Origin: an uncultured Sphingorhabdus sp.
GTDB lineage: Bacteria > Pseudomonadota > Alphaproteobacteria > Sphingomonadales > Sphingomonadaceae
Direction of reading: 5' to 3'
NCBI RefSeq assembly: GCF_937872355.1
Contig: NZ_CALMSV010000262.1
Coordinates: forward strand, 1-49,136
DNA length: 49,136 bases
A program made the translations under genes and the position numbers. The notes below the pieces were generated by a model. It saw nothing but the letters and a program-made list of their open reading frames with translations, had not been told where the DNA came from and made no database searches. This document shows positions 33,825 through 44,308 of this stretch, one piece after another (the stretch's first letter is position 1; each line of letters begins with the position of its first letter).

Positions 33825-36635
33825 TTATTTCTTTTTAGACGTACGCTGGCGGCGGATTTCATCGCGCACCCCATGACCGAGCGCGTGGGCAATCAGCGCA
33901 GCCTGTTCGGACTGGTGGCGTTTCATTAGGCCCGTAGCAGGCGAAGCGCTCGCCTTGCGTCCGGCATAGCGTGCGCGTGCCGGACCTACTTTGGCCTCAG
34001 CCAGACAGGCTTCGATGAAGGGTTCGACAAAGAACCAACTGCCGTTGTTTTGCGGTTCTTCCTGCGCCCAGACGACCTCTTCGAGGTTCGTCATACGCTT
34101 TAGGCGGACAATCAGCGGCTCACCCGGGAAGGGATAAAGTTGCTCAAGCCGGACGATTGCGGTGTTGGAATCGCCCGCTGCGTTGCGCGCCTCCATCAAA
34201 TCATAGGCGACCTTGCCCGAGCAAAGCACGAGCCGCTTCACATCCTTGTCTGCCGGGGCCCATGGGTCCGAAAGGATCCGCATGAAATGGCTTTCGCCTT
34301 GGAAATCCTCAGCTTTTGACACTGCCAGCTTGTGACGCAGCAGCGATTTTGGCGTCATGACGACAAGCGGCTTGCGGAATGTGCGGTGCATCTGGCGCCG
34401 CAGCAAGTGAAAGAAATTGGCTGGCGTCGTGCAATTGGCTACCTGAATATTATCTTCGGCGCACAGCTGCAGGAAGCGTTCGAGCCGCGCCGAGCTATGT
34501 TCCGGTCCCTGCCCTTCGAAACCATGGGGCAACAGCATGACCAAGCCATTGGCGCGGAGCCATTTGGATTCTCCGCTCGCAATGAACTGGTCGATGATCG
34601 TCTGCGCGCCGTTGACGAAATCGCCAAACTGGCCTTCCCACATCACCAGCGTCTTGGGATCGGCGCCGGCAAAGCCATATTCATAGCCGAGCACGCCGAA
34701 TTCGGAGAGCGGGCTATCATAGACTTCAAACCGGCCGTGCGGGACAGTCGACAGCGGGACATATTTGGCTTCATTTGTCTGGTCGACCCAGACGGCGTGG
34801 CGCTGGCTGAACGTGCCGCGACCCGAATCCTGGCCCGAAAGACGCACGCCAAAACCTTCGGAAAGCAAAGATCCGAACGCGAGAGCCTCACCGGTCGCCC
34901 AGTCGAAATTTTCGCCGCTGGCGAACATGTTCTTCTTGGCTTCCAGCACGCGCCCCAGTGTGGGGTGGATGCTATGGCCTTCGGGAACGCTGGTCAGGAT
35001 GCGGCCAAGACCGTCCATCAGTTTCTTGGAAATGCCGGTGGGCACGTTGCGCCGCGACGTTTCCGGATCGGCAGGCTTGTTGAAGCCAGCCCAACGTCCA
35101 CCAAACCAGTCAGCATCATTGGCCTTGTAGGTCTGGCCAGCCTCAAATTCCTGCTCGAGGATCTGGGTGAAGCGCATGGTGTGTTCGGCAGCCCAGTTGG
35201 CGTCGATCACACCTTCAGCCTGCAGCCGTGCGGCATATACTTCGCTGACGCCCGGCTTGCCCTTGATCACCTTGTACATCAGTGGTTGGGTGAAACCGGG
35301 TTCGTCGCCTTCATTGTGGCCGAAGCGGCGATAGCACCACATGTCGATCACAATGTCGCGATGGAAACGCTGGCGGAATTCGATCGCCATTTTGCAGGCA
35401 AAGGTTACCGCCTCAGGGTCGTCACCATTGACGTGGAAGATCGGGGCCTGCACGCCCTTGGCCACATCGCTTGGATAGGGCGAGGAGCGGGCAAATTGCG
35501 GGCTGGTGGTAAAGCCTACCTGGTTGTTGACGATGAAGTGGATGCAGCCACCGGTATTGTAGCCGCGAATACCGGAGAAGCCGAGGCATTCCCAGACAAT
35601 GCCCTGCCCGGCAAAGGCGGCATCGCCATGCAGGAGCACCGGAAGCACCTGCTCATGCTTGCCCAAATCGTCACGGATCGTCTGGTTCGCACGGACCTTG
35701 CCGAGCACCACCGGGTTCACCGCCTCAAGGTGTGAGGGGTTGGGAACGAGTGACATATGGACCTTTACGCCGTCAAACTCACGGTCGGTCGAGGTGCCGA
35801 GGTGGTATTTTACATCGCCCGAACCGCCGACATCTTCGGGGTTGGCCGAGCCGCCCGAAAATTCGTGGAAGATGATGCGATAGGGTTTGGCCATCACATT
35901 GGCGAGCACGTTGAGGCGGCCGCGATGCGGCATGCCATAGACGATTTCGCGAATGCCCAATTGACCGCCATATTTGATGATGGCTTCGAGCGCGGGGATC
36001 ATCGCTTCACCGCCATCAAGGCCGAAGCGCTTGGTGCCGACATATTTTTTGGCGAGGAATTTCTCGTACTGCTCGGCCTCGATTACCTTGCCGAGTATCG
36101 CCTTCTTGCCTTCGGGCGTGAAGGAGATGGCGGCATCGCGGCCCTCCATCCGCTCCTGCAGGAAGCGGCGTTCCTCGACATCGGCGATGTGCATATATTC
36201 AAGGCCGACCGGCCCGCAATAATTGGCGCGTAGGGTTGCAACCAGTTCACGGACACTGACCCATTCAAAGCCAAGGGTGCCGCCGACATAAACCTGACGG
36301 TCAAGATCGGCATCGGTGAAACCATGATAGGCGGGATCAAGGTCGGCCGGGATTTCCTGTTTGGAAAGACCAAGCGGATCAAGATTGGCAGCCAGATGCC
36401 CGCGCACACGATAGGTACGCACCAGCATCATGGCGCGGATTGAATCACCTGCCGCAGCAACGGCGTCGCCCTGCGCCATCGGCTTGCCCGCCGCTTTTGC
36501 CGCCGCCTTGATCTCGACCGCCATCTGCGTGGGGTCGAGCGCACCGGTCAGATCGTCGGTTTCGCCAACGCGCCAGTTAGGGCGCTGCCAGCTGGGGCCG
36601 CGCTCTGCTTCAAATTCGTGATTCTCAAAACCCAT
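33825..36635 (-). CDS. odhA: 2-oxoglutarate dehydrogenase E1 component
   Basis: 936 residues, thiamine diphosphate enzyme that decarboxylates 2-oxoglutarate and passes the succinyl group to E2 lipoate. Seen: the N-terminal stretch with [61 protein letters not shown], the ThDP/Mg loop [14 protein letters not shown] and [19 protein letters not shown], and the C-terminal transketolase-like half with [19 protein letters not shown]. Full length for the family. Sits 43 bases after sucD. A long open frame on the opposite strand is only a shadow of this gene. Confidence 0.97.
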   Translation of the reverse strand: MGFENHEFEAERGPSWQRPNWRVGETDDLTGALDPTQMAVEIKAAAKAAGKPMAQGDAVAAAGDSIRAMMLVRTYRVRGHLAANLDPLGLSKQEIPADLDPAYHGFTDADLDRQVYVGGTLGFEWVSVRELVATLRANYCGPVGLEYMHIADVEERRFLQERMEGRDAAISFTPEGKKAILGKVIEAEQYEKFLAKKYVGTKRFGLDGGEAMIPALEAIIKYGGQLGIREIVYGMPHRGRLNVLANVMAKPYRIIFHEFSGGSANPEDVGGSGDVKYHLGTSTDREFDGVKVHMSLVPNPSHLEAVNPVVLGKVRANQTIRDDLGKHEQVLPVLLHGDAAFAGQGIVWECLGFSGIRGYNTGGCIHFIVNNQVGFTTSPQFARSSPYPSDVAKGVQAPIFHVNGDDPEAVTFACKMAIEFRQRFHRDIVIDMWCYRRFGHNEGDEPGFTQPLMYKVIKGKPGVSEVYAARLQAEGVIDANWAAEHTMRFTQILEQEFEAGQTYKANDADWFGGRWAGFNKPADPETSRRNVPTGISKKLMDGLGRILTSVPEGHSIHPTLGRVLEAKKNMFASGENFDWATGEALAFGSLLSEGFGVRLSGQDSGRGTFSQRHAVWVDQTNEAKYVPLSTVPHGRFEVYDSPLSEFGVLGYEYGFAGADPKTLVMWEGQFGDFVNGAQTIIDQFIASGESKWLRANGLVMLLPHGFEGQGPEHSSARLERFLQLCAEDNIQVANCTTPANFFHLLRRQMHRTFRKPLVVMTPKSLLRHKLAVSKAEDFQGESHFMRILSDPWAPADKDVKRLVLCSGKVAYDLMEARNAAGDSNTAIVRLEQLYPFPGEPLIVRLKRMTNLEEVVWAQEEPQNNGSWFFVEPFIEACLAEAKVGPARARYAGRKASASPATGLMKRHQSEQAALIAHALGHGVRDEIRRQRTSKKK

Positions 36636-36678
36636 TGGTCTTGCCTTTCCCGGGGAGGAGGAAAATGCCGTCCCGATT

Positions 36679-37563
36679 TTAGCCTTTCAGCGCCTCGACG
36701 AGCGTGGTGCCGAGCTCGCTGGGCGAAGCGGCCACGCGGATACCTGCGGCTTCCATCGCAGCGATCTTCGACTCCGCATCGCCCTTGCCGCCCGAAACGA
36801 TCGCGCCGGCATGGCCCATGCGGCGGCCCGGAGGTGCGGTGCGCCCAGCGATGAAGCCGGCCATCGGTTTCTTGCGGCCCTTCTTCGCTTCATCGATAAG
36901 GAATTGTGCAGCCTGTTCTTCGGCATCGCCGCCGATTTCGCCGATCATGATGATCGACTTGGTCTCGTCATCAGCCAGGAACAGCTCAAGCACGTCGATG
37001 AAGTTGGTGCCATTGACTGGATCGCCACCGATGCCGACAGCCGTGGTCTGGCCCAGCCCTTCATTGGTGGTCTGAAACACGGCTTCGTAAGTCAGCGTGC
37101 CCGAACGCGAGACGACGCCGACCGATCCCTTTTTGAAGATGCTGCCCGGCATGATACCGATCTTGCATTCATCAGGAGTCAGGACGCCGGGGCAGTTCGG
37201 GCCGATCAGGCGCGATTTCGAACCCGAAAGCGCGCGCTTCACCTTGACCATGTCGAGCACCGGAATGCCTTCGGTGATGCAGACGATCAGTTCCATCTCG
37301 GCATCAATCGCTTCAAGGATTGAGTCAGCGGCAAATGGCGGCGGAACATAGATGCAGCTGGCGGTTGCGCCAGTCAGCGCCTTGGCTTCGGCAACGGTAT
37401 CATAAATGGGGAGGCCAAGCGCCGTCTCACCGCCCTTGCCGGGGGTGACGCCCGCAACCATCTGCGTGCCATAGGCAAGCGCCGCCTCGGTGTGGAACAG
37501 GCCGGTTGCGCCGGTCATGCCTTGGGTGATGACCTTCGTGTTCTTGTTGATCAAAATCGACAT
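36679..37563 (-). CDS. sucD: Succinyl-CoA ligase alpha subunit
   Basis: 294 residues. Forms succinyl-CoA synthetase with SucC, making ATP or GTP from succinyl-CoA. The CoA-binding Rossmann start is [33 protein letters not shown] and GIMPG follow; the phospho-histidine is H251 in [18 protein letters not shown]. The beta subunit gene sucC, normally just upstream, is absent: the upstream neighbour is an unrelated exported protein whose stop (TGA) touches the sucD ATG. Partner sucC must be elsewhere in the genome. Confidence 0.96.
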   Translation of the reverse strand: MSILINKNTKVITQGMTGATGLFHTEAALAYGTQMVAGVTPGKGGETALGLPIYDTVAEAKALTGATASCIYVPPPFAADSILEAIDAEMELIVCITEGIPVLDMVKVKRALSGSKSRLIGPNCPGVLTPDECKIGIMPGSIFKKGSVGVVSRSGTLTYEAVFQTTNEGLGQTTAVGIGGDPVNGTNFIDVLELFLADDETKSIIMIGEIGGDAEEQAAQFLIDEAKKGRKKPMAGFIAGRTAPPGRRMGHAGAIVSGGKGDAESKIAAMEAAGIRVAASPSELGTTLVEALKG

Positions 37564-38130
37564 TCAAAATCCTCCAATCGAAGAGGCGATCATCACGACG
37601 CCCGACAAACCAAATTTTTCATTGAACTCGCCGCCATGTCCGGCGAAATCCACATCCACTCCAATTCCGCTGCTCCAGCCTGGCTCCCATTTGCGGATTA
37701 CGCCACCATTAGGCAGTTGTTCCTTATGGGTCGGCTCACGCGTCATCCATTTAATCAAATCCGCATCCGCTATCGGGACACTGGCCTCAAAATCATATAG
37801 GCGACATCCACTTGCCCAGATACCGCTCTTGTCGGTTACTCGGCTGGTGATCAGATAGAGCTGCCGACCCGCAACCGACTTGCGATATTCATGGCCATTC
37901 AGTCTCTCGCCATCCTCGAGCGCTGCCTTGCCCTTGGATACCAACTGCGCGATGCGCGGTTCGCCGTCCGCAGGCAACGCCTCCCACCCCTTTTTCGGCA
38001 ATTGCTTTTCGAGCTTTTCGAACTTGCGCGTATTTGCGCAGGCTGTCCGAAAGGCTTCGAGCACCTCTGTAGCCGGATAGGGCTGGCTGGCGGCGGGTGC
38101 CGCAAGCATCAGGAGCGCCGCGCCCAGCAC
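37564..38130 (-). CDS. Exported protein of unknown function between mdh and sucD
   Basis: 188 residues if started at GTG 38130, one base after the mdh stop; a longer form (from 38193) would overlap the end of mdh but supply basic residues before the hydrophobic run; ATG 38109 gives a shorter one. The hydrophobic LGAALLMLAAPAASQPYP is a probable signal peptide (cleaved near AAS-QP). The mature part has two cysteines (in FRTACANTRKFEKLEK and WASGCRLYDFEA), likely a disulfide, and mixed charged segments. I recognise no family. Its stop is fused to the sucD start (TGAATG), so the two are translated in tandem. Why an exported protein rides in a TCA operon is unclear. Confidence 0.6.
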   Translation of the reverse strand: MLGAALLMLAAPAASQPYPATEVLEAFRTACANTRKFEKLEKQLPKKGWEALPADGEPRIAQLVSKGKAALEDGERLNGHEYRKSVAGRQLYLITSRVTDKSGIWASGCRLYDFEASVPIADADLIKWMTREPTHKEQLPNGGVIRKWEPGWSSGIGVDVDFAGHGGEFNEKFGLSGVVMIASSIGGF

Positions 38131-38131
38131 C

Positions 38132-39290
<1,159 letters not shown>

Positions 39291-40673
39291 TTATCCTGCC
39301 AAACGCTTCAGCATGTCCATCCAGATCGGTATCTGGCCATGAAAACCATCGGCGTTGACCCGTTCATCAAGCCCATGCGCGCCCTCGCGCTCGCCGACAA
39401 TGCCCCAAAGCCCGCCAAAGCCATATACCGGTAGGCCATTGGCCCGCAGGAAGGCACCGTCGGTCGCCCCTGCTGATTGGTAGGGAACTACGGGTGCGCC
39501 CTTGAAACGCGTCGCGACCGCTGCCTTATAGGCATCAAGCACATCCTGCCGGATCGGGGTCGGCTCGGTTTCGGGGGTTTGCGAGCCTTCGACCGCGGTA
39601 ACCGTGACATCGGGGCCAGCCAGCACCTGCAATTGCTGACGCACTTCTTCCACCTTCACGCCGGGAAAGATACGGCAATTGACATTGGCCTCGGCCTTTT
39701 GCGGTAGAGCATTGGGGGCATGTCCACCCGACAACATCGTTGCGACACAGCGCGTCCTTGTACTTCCCGGATCATTGGTTTCGACAAGATCTGCTGTCTC
39801 CCGGTCGGTGGGATCAGCTAGGAAGCGCTTGATCAGTTCACCATATTGCCCGCCGTCCTTCTCGGCGAGCAAGGCAAATCCGGCGCGGGTTGCATCGTTT
39901 ATCATAGGTGGAAAACGATGCGCCTCCAGCGCGGTCAATGCATTGGATAGCGCATATATGGCATTATCCGGCCTTGGCGCACTGCTGTGCCCGCCCCGAT
40001 TGGTAGCGGTCAGCTTGAAATCGGCATAGGTCTTCTCGGCGATTTGCATTGCAAACAGTTCGGGTCGGCCGTCCTTGAAAACCGAACCGCCGCCCGCATC
40101 GCTATTCAGCCCATATTCGGCATCAATCAGGTTGCGCCATTCGGTCGCCGCACGCCGTGCGCCGTTCCCCGTGGTTTCTTCGTCTCCGGTAAACAGCACG
40201 ATAAGATCGCGCGTCGGCTGGAAACCCTCGGTTTTGAGATATTGTAGCGCGATCAATATGCCAGTGAGGCCCGCTTTATTATCATTTGCGCCGCGACCGA
40301 GATACCAGCCGTTTTCATCGCGGAATTTGAACGGCGGATATTTCCAGTCGCTGTCCTTTGCTTCAACCACATCCATATGCGCCATCAGCAGGATCGGCTT
40401 CTTCCCGCTCGGCTTGGCGGCGGGCCAGCGTGCGATCAGAGTCTGGGTTCTGTCATGGTCTTGGACGACGACATTAGTGATTCCGGCCTTGCGGAATTCC
40501 CCCGTCAGCAGCGTTGTCAGTTTCTTGAACTCGGCGGTGCGACCTTCGACAGTGGGTATCTCGACGATCTTGGCAAAAAGATCACGCTCGGCCAAACGTT
40601 TCGCGTCTTGTGCCAGAACCGGCGAGCAAGCGAGGGTCGTACCCAAAAGTGCTAAAATATAACGCTTCATCAT
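39291..40673 (-). CDS. Exported M20-family metallopeptidase
   Basis: 460 residues with a signal peptide (MMKRYILALLGTTLACSPVLAQ, cleaved near LAQ-DA). Zinc-site residues of the M20/ArgE-CPG2 family: His99 and Asp101 in LLMAHMDVVEA, the bridging Asp131 in GRGANDNKAG, Glu165/Glu166 in FTGDEETTG, an Asp in LNSDAGGG and the C-terminal histidine in REGAHGLDERV. The dimerisation insert begins near residue 210 (TATNRGGHSSAPRPDNAIY). Likely a di- or carboxypeptidase in the periplasm; the substrate cannot be told. It lies 18 bases after zapE. Confidence 0.88.
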   Translation of the reverse strand: MMKRYILALLGTTLACSPVLAQDAKRLAERDLFAKIVEIPTVEGRTAEFKKLTTLLTGEFRKAGITNVVVQDHDRTQTLIARWPAAKPSGKKPILLMAHMDVVEAKDSDWKYPPFKFRDENGWYLGRGANDNKAGLTGILIALQYLKTEGFQPTRDLIVLFTGDEETTGNGARRAATEWRNLIDAEYGLNSDAGGGSVFKDGRPELFAMQIAEKTYADFKLTATNRGGHSSAPRPDNAIYALSNALTALEAHRFPPMINDATRAGFALLAEKDGGQYGELIKRFLADPTDRETADLVETNDPGSTRTRCVATMLSGGHAPNALPQKAEANVNCRIFPGVKVEEVRQQLQVLAGPDVTVTAVEGSQTPETEPTPIRQDVLDAYKAAVATRFKGAPVVPYQSAGATDGAFLRANGLPVYGFGGLWGIVGEREGAHGLDERVNADGFHGQIPIWMDMLKRLAG

Positions 40674-40691
40674 TCTCTCCTCGCGTCCAGC

Positions 40692-41804
40692 CTAACGCCC
40701 TCCGTGCCCTTCGGCCAGATATTCCTCGGACTGCATTTCCATCAACCGGGATACAGTGCGTTCAAATTCAAACCGACCATCGCCCTTCGGGTATAGCGCA
40801 TCAGGTGCAGCATCGGCTGCGGCAAGCAGCTTGACCCGATATTCGTACAGCGCATCGATCAGCGTCACAAAGCGGGCGGCTTCATTCCTGTTGTGTGGCC
40901 CTAGCACCGGGATGCCGACAATGATGACGGTGTGGAAACGGCGCGCGATCGCGAGATAGTCTGCAGCCCCGCGCGCCTCGGCGCAAAGTCGCTTGAACGA
41001 GAAGACCGCAACACCCTTCAAGGCTTTGGGTATATGCATTGTCCGGCCTACGCCGACATCGAGCTCTGCTGAAGGAACATGGGCCCTGTCCTCGGGCGGA
41101 TAATCCGTAAGGTGGAAGAAGGTTTCGGACAGCTCTTTGGTCGCTTCAGGCCCGTTGGGGATGAGCCAGGTCCGTGCATGGCCAAGCCGGTCGCGGCGAT
41201 AATCGGTCGGCCCGTCAAGCGCCATGACGTCAAGCCGCTGCTTTACCAGATCGATAAAGGGTAGGAAAAGCTGCCGGTTGAGACCGTCCTTGTACAGATC
41301 GTCGGGATGGCGATTCGAAGTGGTGATCACCGTAACGCCCGCGTCAAACAGCCCGGCAAAGAGCCGCGACATGATTGCAGCGTCGGCCATATTGTTGACC
41401 ACCATTTCGTCAAAGCAGAGCAGCCGCACCTCATCAGCGAGCGCCGCGACCACCGGCGGAATAGGATCGCCCTTTTCCTTCTCGCGCTCGACCTTTAGCC
41501 GCGCATGGATATCGAGCATGAACTCATGGAAATGCGCGCGACGTTTGCGGTTCACCTGCACATTGTCGAAGAACAGGTCCATCAGCATCGACTTACCGCG
41601 TCCGACCCCGCCCCACAGATAAAGCCCGCGAACAGGCTCGGGCTTCTTGCCAAGGAAACGCCATAAAGTGCTGCCGCGCGGGGGAACGGATTCTAGCTGT
41701 TGTTGAATATCGGCCAGTTTGGCGGCAGCCTGCGCCTGATCCGCATCAGGCTTAAGCTCGCTCGCCGCGACCAATGCTTGATAGGCAGCGAGCAGTCCGG
41801 TCAT
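40692..41804 (-). CDS. zapE: ZapE/AFG1-family ATPase
   Basis: 370 residues, AAA-like P-loop ATPase. Walker A is LWGGVGRGKSMLMDLFF (64-79), Walker B RLLCFDEMVV, followed by NMADAAIMSRLFAGLFDAGVTVITTSNRHPDDLYKDGLNR, the family core. In E. coli ZapE supports division at the Z ring under low oxygen or heat; mitochondrial AFG1 handles respiratory-complex subunits. Its place next to sdhB and mdh, common in alphaproteobacteria, agrees with a link to respiration. Start overlaps the thioesterase stop by four bases. Confidence 0.93.
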   Translation of the reverse strand: MTGLLAAYQALVAASELKPDADQAQAAAKLADIQQQLESVPPRGSTLWRFLGKKPEPVRGLYLWGGVGRGKSMLMDLFFDNVQVNRKRRAHFHEFMLDIHARLKVEREKEKGDPIPPVVAALADEVRLLCFDEMVVNNMADAAIMSRLFAGLFDAGVTVITTSNRHPDDLYKDGLNRQLFLPFIDLVKQRLDVMALDGPTDYRRDRLGHARTWLIPNGPEATKELSETFFHLTDYPPEDRAHVPSAELDVGVGRTMHIPKALKGVAVFSFKRLCAEARGAADYLAIARRFHTVIIVGIPVLGPHNRNEAARFVTLIDALYEYRVKLLAAADAAPDALYPKGDGRFEFERTVSRLMEMQSEEYLAEGHGGR

Positions 41805-42298
41805 CTCTTGTCTTGGGATGCCTTGCGGATTGTTCCGGAGAAAGAGGCAACGATATGCTCGTCATTCGCACCCTGCACCACCATACCACGCAGGAAGATC
41901 AAGCGGCCGGTTTCGCGTACCTGTTCAACCACCGCATCAAGCGGTTCGCCCAGCCGGCCGCCGCCGATAAACTGGGTGCCCAGATCGAGTGTTACCGAAA
42001 AGCCCGCGTTGAGCGAACCGAACTGGTGCGCAGCGGCGAAAAGCGAGACGTCAATCAGCGCCAGCGTAACCGCACCATGGACATTGTCGCCCAGATTGCT
42101 GTGTTTGCGGGTTGGATGCATTCGGATGCGCGCGCGCGGGCGGCCATCGGGCAGAGGTGCTTCCGGGCGGACCGCTAAAGGCTCGATAAAAGAGTTGAAT
42201 CGCGTCTTATCGTTCAGATTCCAGCTGAGCCAGCCACCGTCCTGTGCCTGGGCGTCGAAATGTCCGGCGGGAAGCGGCGCCTCAATGCCGTCGTTCAA
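41801..42298 (-). CDS. PaaI-type hotdog thioesterase
   Basis: 165 residues with one hotdog domain: [38 protein letters not shown]. The segment [12 protein letters not shown] is the PaaI/4HBT_2 motif (HGG-like, with an acidic residue in the helix for catalysis). The tail ENGRLIF-type strand reads [20 protein letters not shown]. It hydrolyses acyl-CoA thioesters; acyl specificity unknown. Four-base overlaps with sdhB upstream and zapE downstream place it in one transcript. Confidence 0.82.
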   Translation of the reverse strand: MNDGIEAPLPAGHFDAQAQDGGWLSWNLNDKTRFNSFIEPLAVRPEAPLPDGRPRARIRMHPTRKHSNLGDNVHGAVTLALIDVSLFAAAHQFGSLNAGFSVTLDLGTQFIGGGRLGEPLDAVVEQVRETGRLIFLRGMVVQGANDEHIVASFSGTIRKASQDKR

Positions 42299-43074
42299 AT
42301 CTGGCGCTCCGCCATCATCTTCTTGGTTTCGGCAATCGCCTTGGCCGGGCTCAAGCCCTTGGGGCAGGCATTGGCGCAGTTCATGATGGTGTGGCAGCGA
42401 TAGAGGCGGAACGGATCTTCGAGGTCGTCGAGGCGTTCACCGGTCATTTCGTCGCGGCTGTCGGCCAGCCAGCGATAGGCTTGCAGCAGGATGGCAGGAC
42501 CAAGGAACTTGTCGCTGTTCCACCAGTAAGACGGGCAGCTGGTCGAGCAGCAGGCGCACAGGATGCACTCATACAGGCCATCGAGCTTCGCACGATCTTC
42601 GGGCGACTGAAGGCGCTCCTTGCCCGAAGGGGTCGGGGTCACGGTCTGCAGCCAGGGTTTGATCGAGGCATATTGCGCGTAGAAATGGGTGAGGTCGGGA
42701 ACCAGATCCTTGACTACCTCCATATGCGGCAGCGGGGTGATGGTGACCTCGCCCTTGCAGTCTTCGATGGCGGTTGTGCAGGCAAGGCCGTTCTTGCCAT
42801 TCATGTTCATCGCGCAAGAGCCGCAAATGCCTTCGCGGCATGAACGGCGGAAGGTGAGCGAGCTATCCTGCTCCGACTTCATCTTGATCAGCGCGTCGAG
42901 CACCATCGGGCCGCAATTGTCGGTATCGACTTCGAACGTATCGTAACGCGGGTTTTCACCGCTGTCGGGATCATAGCGATAAACTTTGAACTTGCGCGCG
43001 GTGCCATTGCTGGTCGCTGCGTGGGTCTTGCCCTTCTGGACCTTGCTGTTCTTCGGCAAAGTGAATTCGGCCAT
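42295..43074 (-). CDS. sdhB: Succinate dehydrogenase iron-sulfur subunit
   Basis: 259 residues from the ATG at 43074 ([18 protein letters not shown]); an 18-codon extension has no support. The [2Fe-2S] cysteines are in [19 protein letters not shown] and the following LACT; the [4Fe-4S] and [3Fe-4S] clusters are in [15 protein letters not shown] and [15 protein letters not shown]. Passes electrons from SdhA flavin to quinone. sdhC, sdhD and sdhA, usually just before sdhB, are absent: the gene upstream is an ATP-grasp ligase, and 91 bases separate them, so sdhB has its own promoter here or the rest of the complex is elsewhere. Confidence 0.96.
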   Translation of the reverse strand: MAEFTLPKNSKVQKGKTHAATSNGTARKFKVYRYDPDSGENPRYDTFEVDTDNCGPMVLDALIKMKSEQDSSLTFRRSCREGICGSCAMNMNGKNGLACTTAIEDCKGEVTITPLPHMEVVKDLVPDLTHFYAQYASIKPWLQTVTPTPSGKERLQSPEDRAKLDGLYECILCACCSTSCPSYWWNSDKFLGPAILLQAYRWLADSRDEMTGERLDDLEDPFRLYRCHTIMNCANACPKGLSPAKAIAETKKMMAERQI

Positions 43075-43165
43075 GTTTCTATCCCGATACTGAATCTGTG
43101 AACGCCCTAACCAAGCGGGCATCCCCAAGCAAATGCAAATTTTAACCGCGCAATTGAATGCAGGT

Positions 43166-44176
43166 TTATATCCTAGGCATCAATCCATGGCGGATCAGGC
43201 TTTCGGCGACAATCGTTTCGATCAGGTCTTCCTGTTTCCAGCCCATCAGAACGGCGGAGCGGCCATAGACTTTCTCTGACCACAGGTTGCACTGCAAATT
43301 GACCTCGAGCAGGTTGATCTCTCCTGTTTCCTCATTGAAACGGAATTCAAAGCGGCCGAAATCGAACGGACGAAAAATCTCGGCGAGGGTCAACGTCATC
43401 GCCTTGATCTTTTCCCAGGCCTCGTCGCCTTCAAACGGCACCAGCGTATATTTATGCTCGCGTTCGACAAGATCACGCTTTTCGGCGTGGGTGCGCAGGT
43501 GCGACGGGTCATTCTGTTTGAACAGCATCGGCGGCATCACGAAGGGGGCGCCGTCCTTGGTGATGACCGGCACCTCGACATCGCTGCCATTCATGAACGG
43601 TTCGACAATGGCATCATGGCCCTCGGCATGGATGCGCAGCACAGCCTCCTTGACGCCTTCCCAATCATGCGCGTCACCAATGCCCCAACTAGCCGAGCTG
43701 TTATTGGGCTTGATCACGAAACGGTTGCCTTTGGGGCAGCGGGCTTCCTCGACCGGCGCGCCCGCGCGGTAGACCGCCCAGTCGCAAGTCGGAACGCCGC
43801 GTGCCTTGCCTTCCAGCTTGGTGAGGTGCTTGTCGTCAGCCAGTCCGCGCAGGATCGGATTGGCGCCGAGATAGGGAACGCCGAGGCGCTCGCAGAGCAA
43901 CGGGCACAGCATCTCCGAATTGAAGAAGCCGCCGCGATTGAGCATTGGCCAGACGAAATCGACGCCGGGATCGGTGAACAGCGCGTCATAGCTATTCGCC
44001 ACGCTCAGTTTTTCGAAAAGTCCGGCGAGAATGGTCTTCATCTCATAATGATAAGGCGAATGGTTGCCATCTGTGCCGTGCAGGCTGCCGTCACCCAAGG
44101 CATGCTTGGCGACGAACAGGATGCGCAAATTCTTGCGGGCTTCGGCTGTGAGGCGGGTGGGTTCGGTCATATCCAT
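43166..44176 (-). CDS. D-alanine-D-alanine-ligase-like ATP-grasp enzyme
   Basis: 336 residues. ATP-grasp fold: preatp part with [20 protein letters not shown] (18-37); the ATP-binding lysine in [19 protein letters not shown]; the adenine segment [18 protein letters not shown]; and the metal/phosphate site [25 protein letters not shown], in which ExN (EVN) is kept. The C-terminus ends in [11 protein letters not shown]. It is not a housekeeping Ddl: the omega-loop and the serine/tyrosine motif differ. Probably couples an amino acid or peptide carboxylate to an amine with ATP; substrates unknown. Divergent from a PLP enzyme across a palindrome. Confidence 0.75.
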   Translation of the reverse strand: MDMTEPTRLTAEARKNLRILFVAKHALGDGSLHGTDGNHSPYHYEMKTILAGLFEKLSVANSYDALFTDPGVDFVWPMLNRGGFFNSEMLCPLLCERLGVPYLGANPILRGLADDKHLTKLEGKARGVPTCDWAVYRAGAPVEEARCPKGNRFVIKPNNSSASWGIGDAHDWEGVKEAVLRIHAEGHDAIVEPFMNGSDVEVPVITKDGAPFVMPPMLFKQNDPSHLRTHAEKRDLVEREHKYTLVPFEGDEAWEKIKAMTLTLAEIFRPFDFGRFEFRFNEETGEINLLEVNLQCNLWSEKVYGRSAVLMGWKQEDLIETIVAESLIRHGLMPRI

Positions 44177-44234
44177 AGTCCTTTGACGGGCTTTGCCCCT
44201 CTTCGCCGCCGCTCATAGTCGCTTTGCCGAATTT

Positions 44235-44252
44235 CGCAATTTCCTAATTGCG
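44235..44252. promoter_or_regulatory. Perfect dyad between the ATP-grasp and PLP-enzyme genes
   Basis: CGCAATT, TCCT, AATTGCG: seven-base arms with a four-base centre in the 132-base space between two divergent genes. The symmetry and position suit an operator for a dimeric regulator acting on both. It has no T-run and so is not a terminator. The regulator is unknown. Confidence 0.5.
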
Positions 44253-44308
44253 GCTTGGCGGCTATACGCCGGGGCCATCAAGGGAAACAAAGGGCCAGTT
44301 ACGCGCTT

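Noticed and set aside
34332-35735. 467-codon open frame on the forward strand
   Set aside because: It lies wholly inside odhA on the opposite strand. The odhA protein is full length and conserved, and the antisense frame has no recognisable motif; long shadow frames are common at this base composition.
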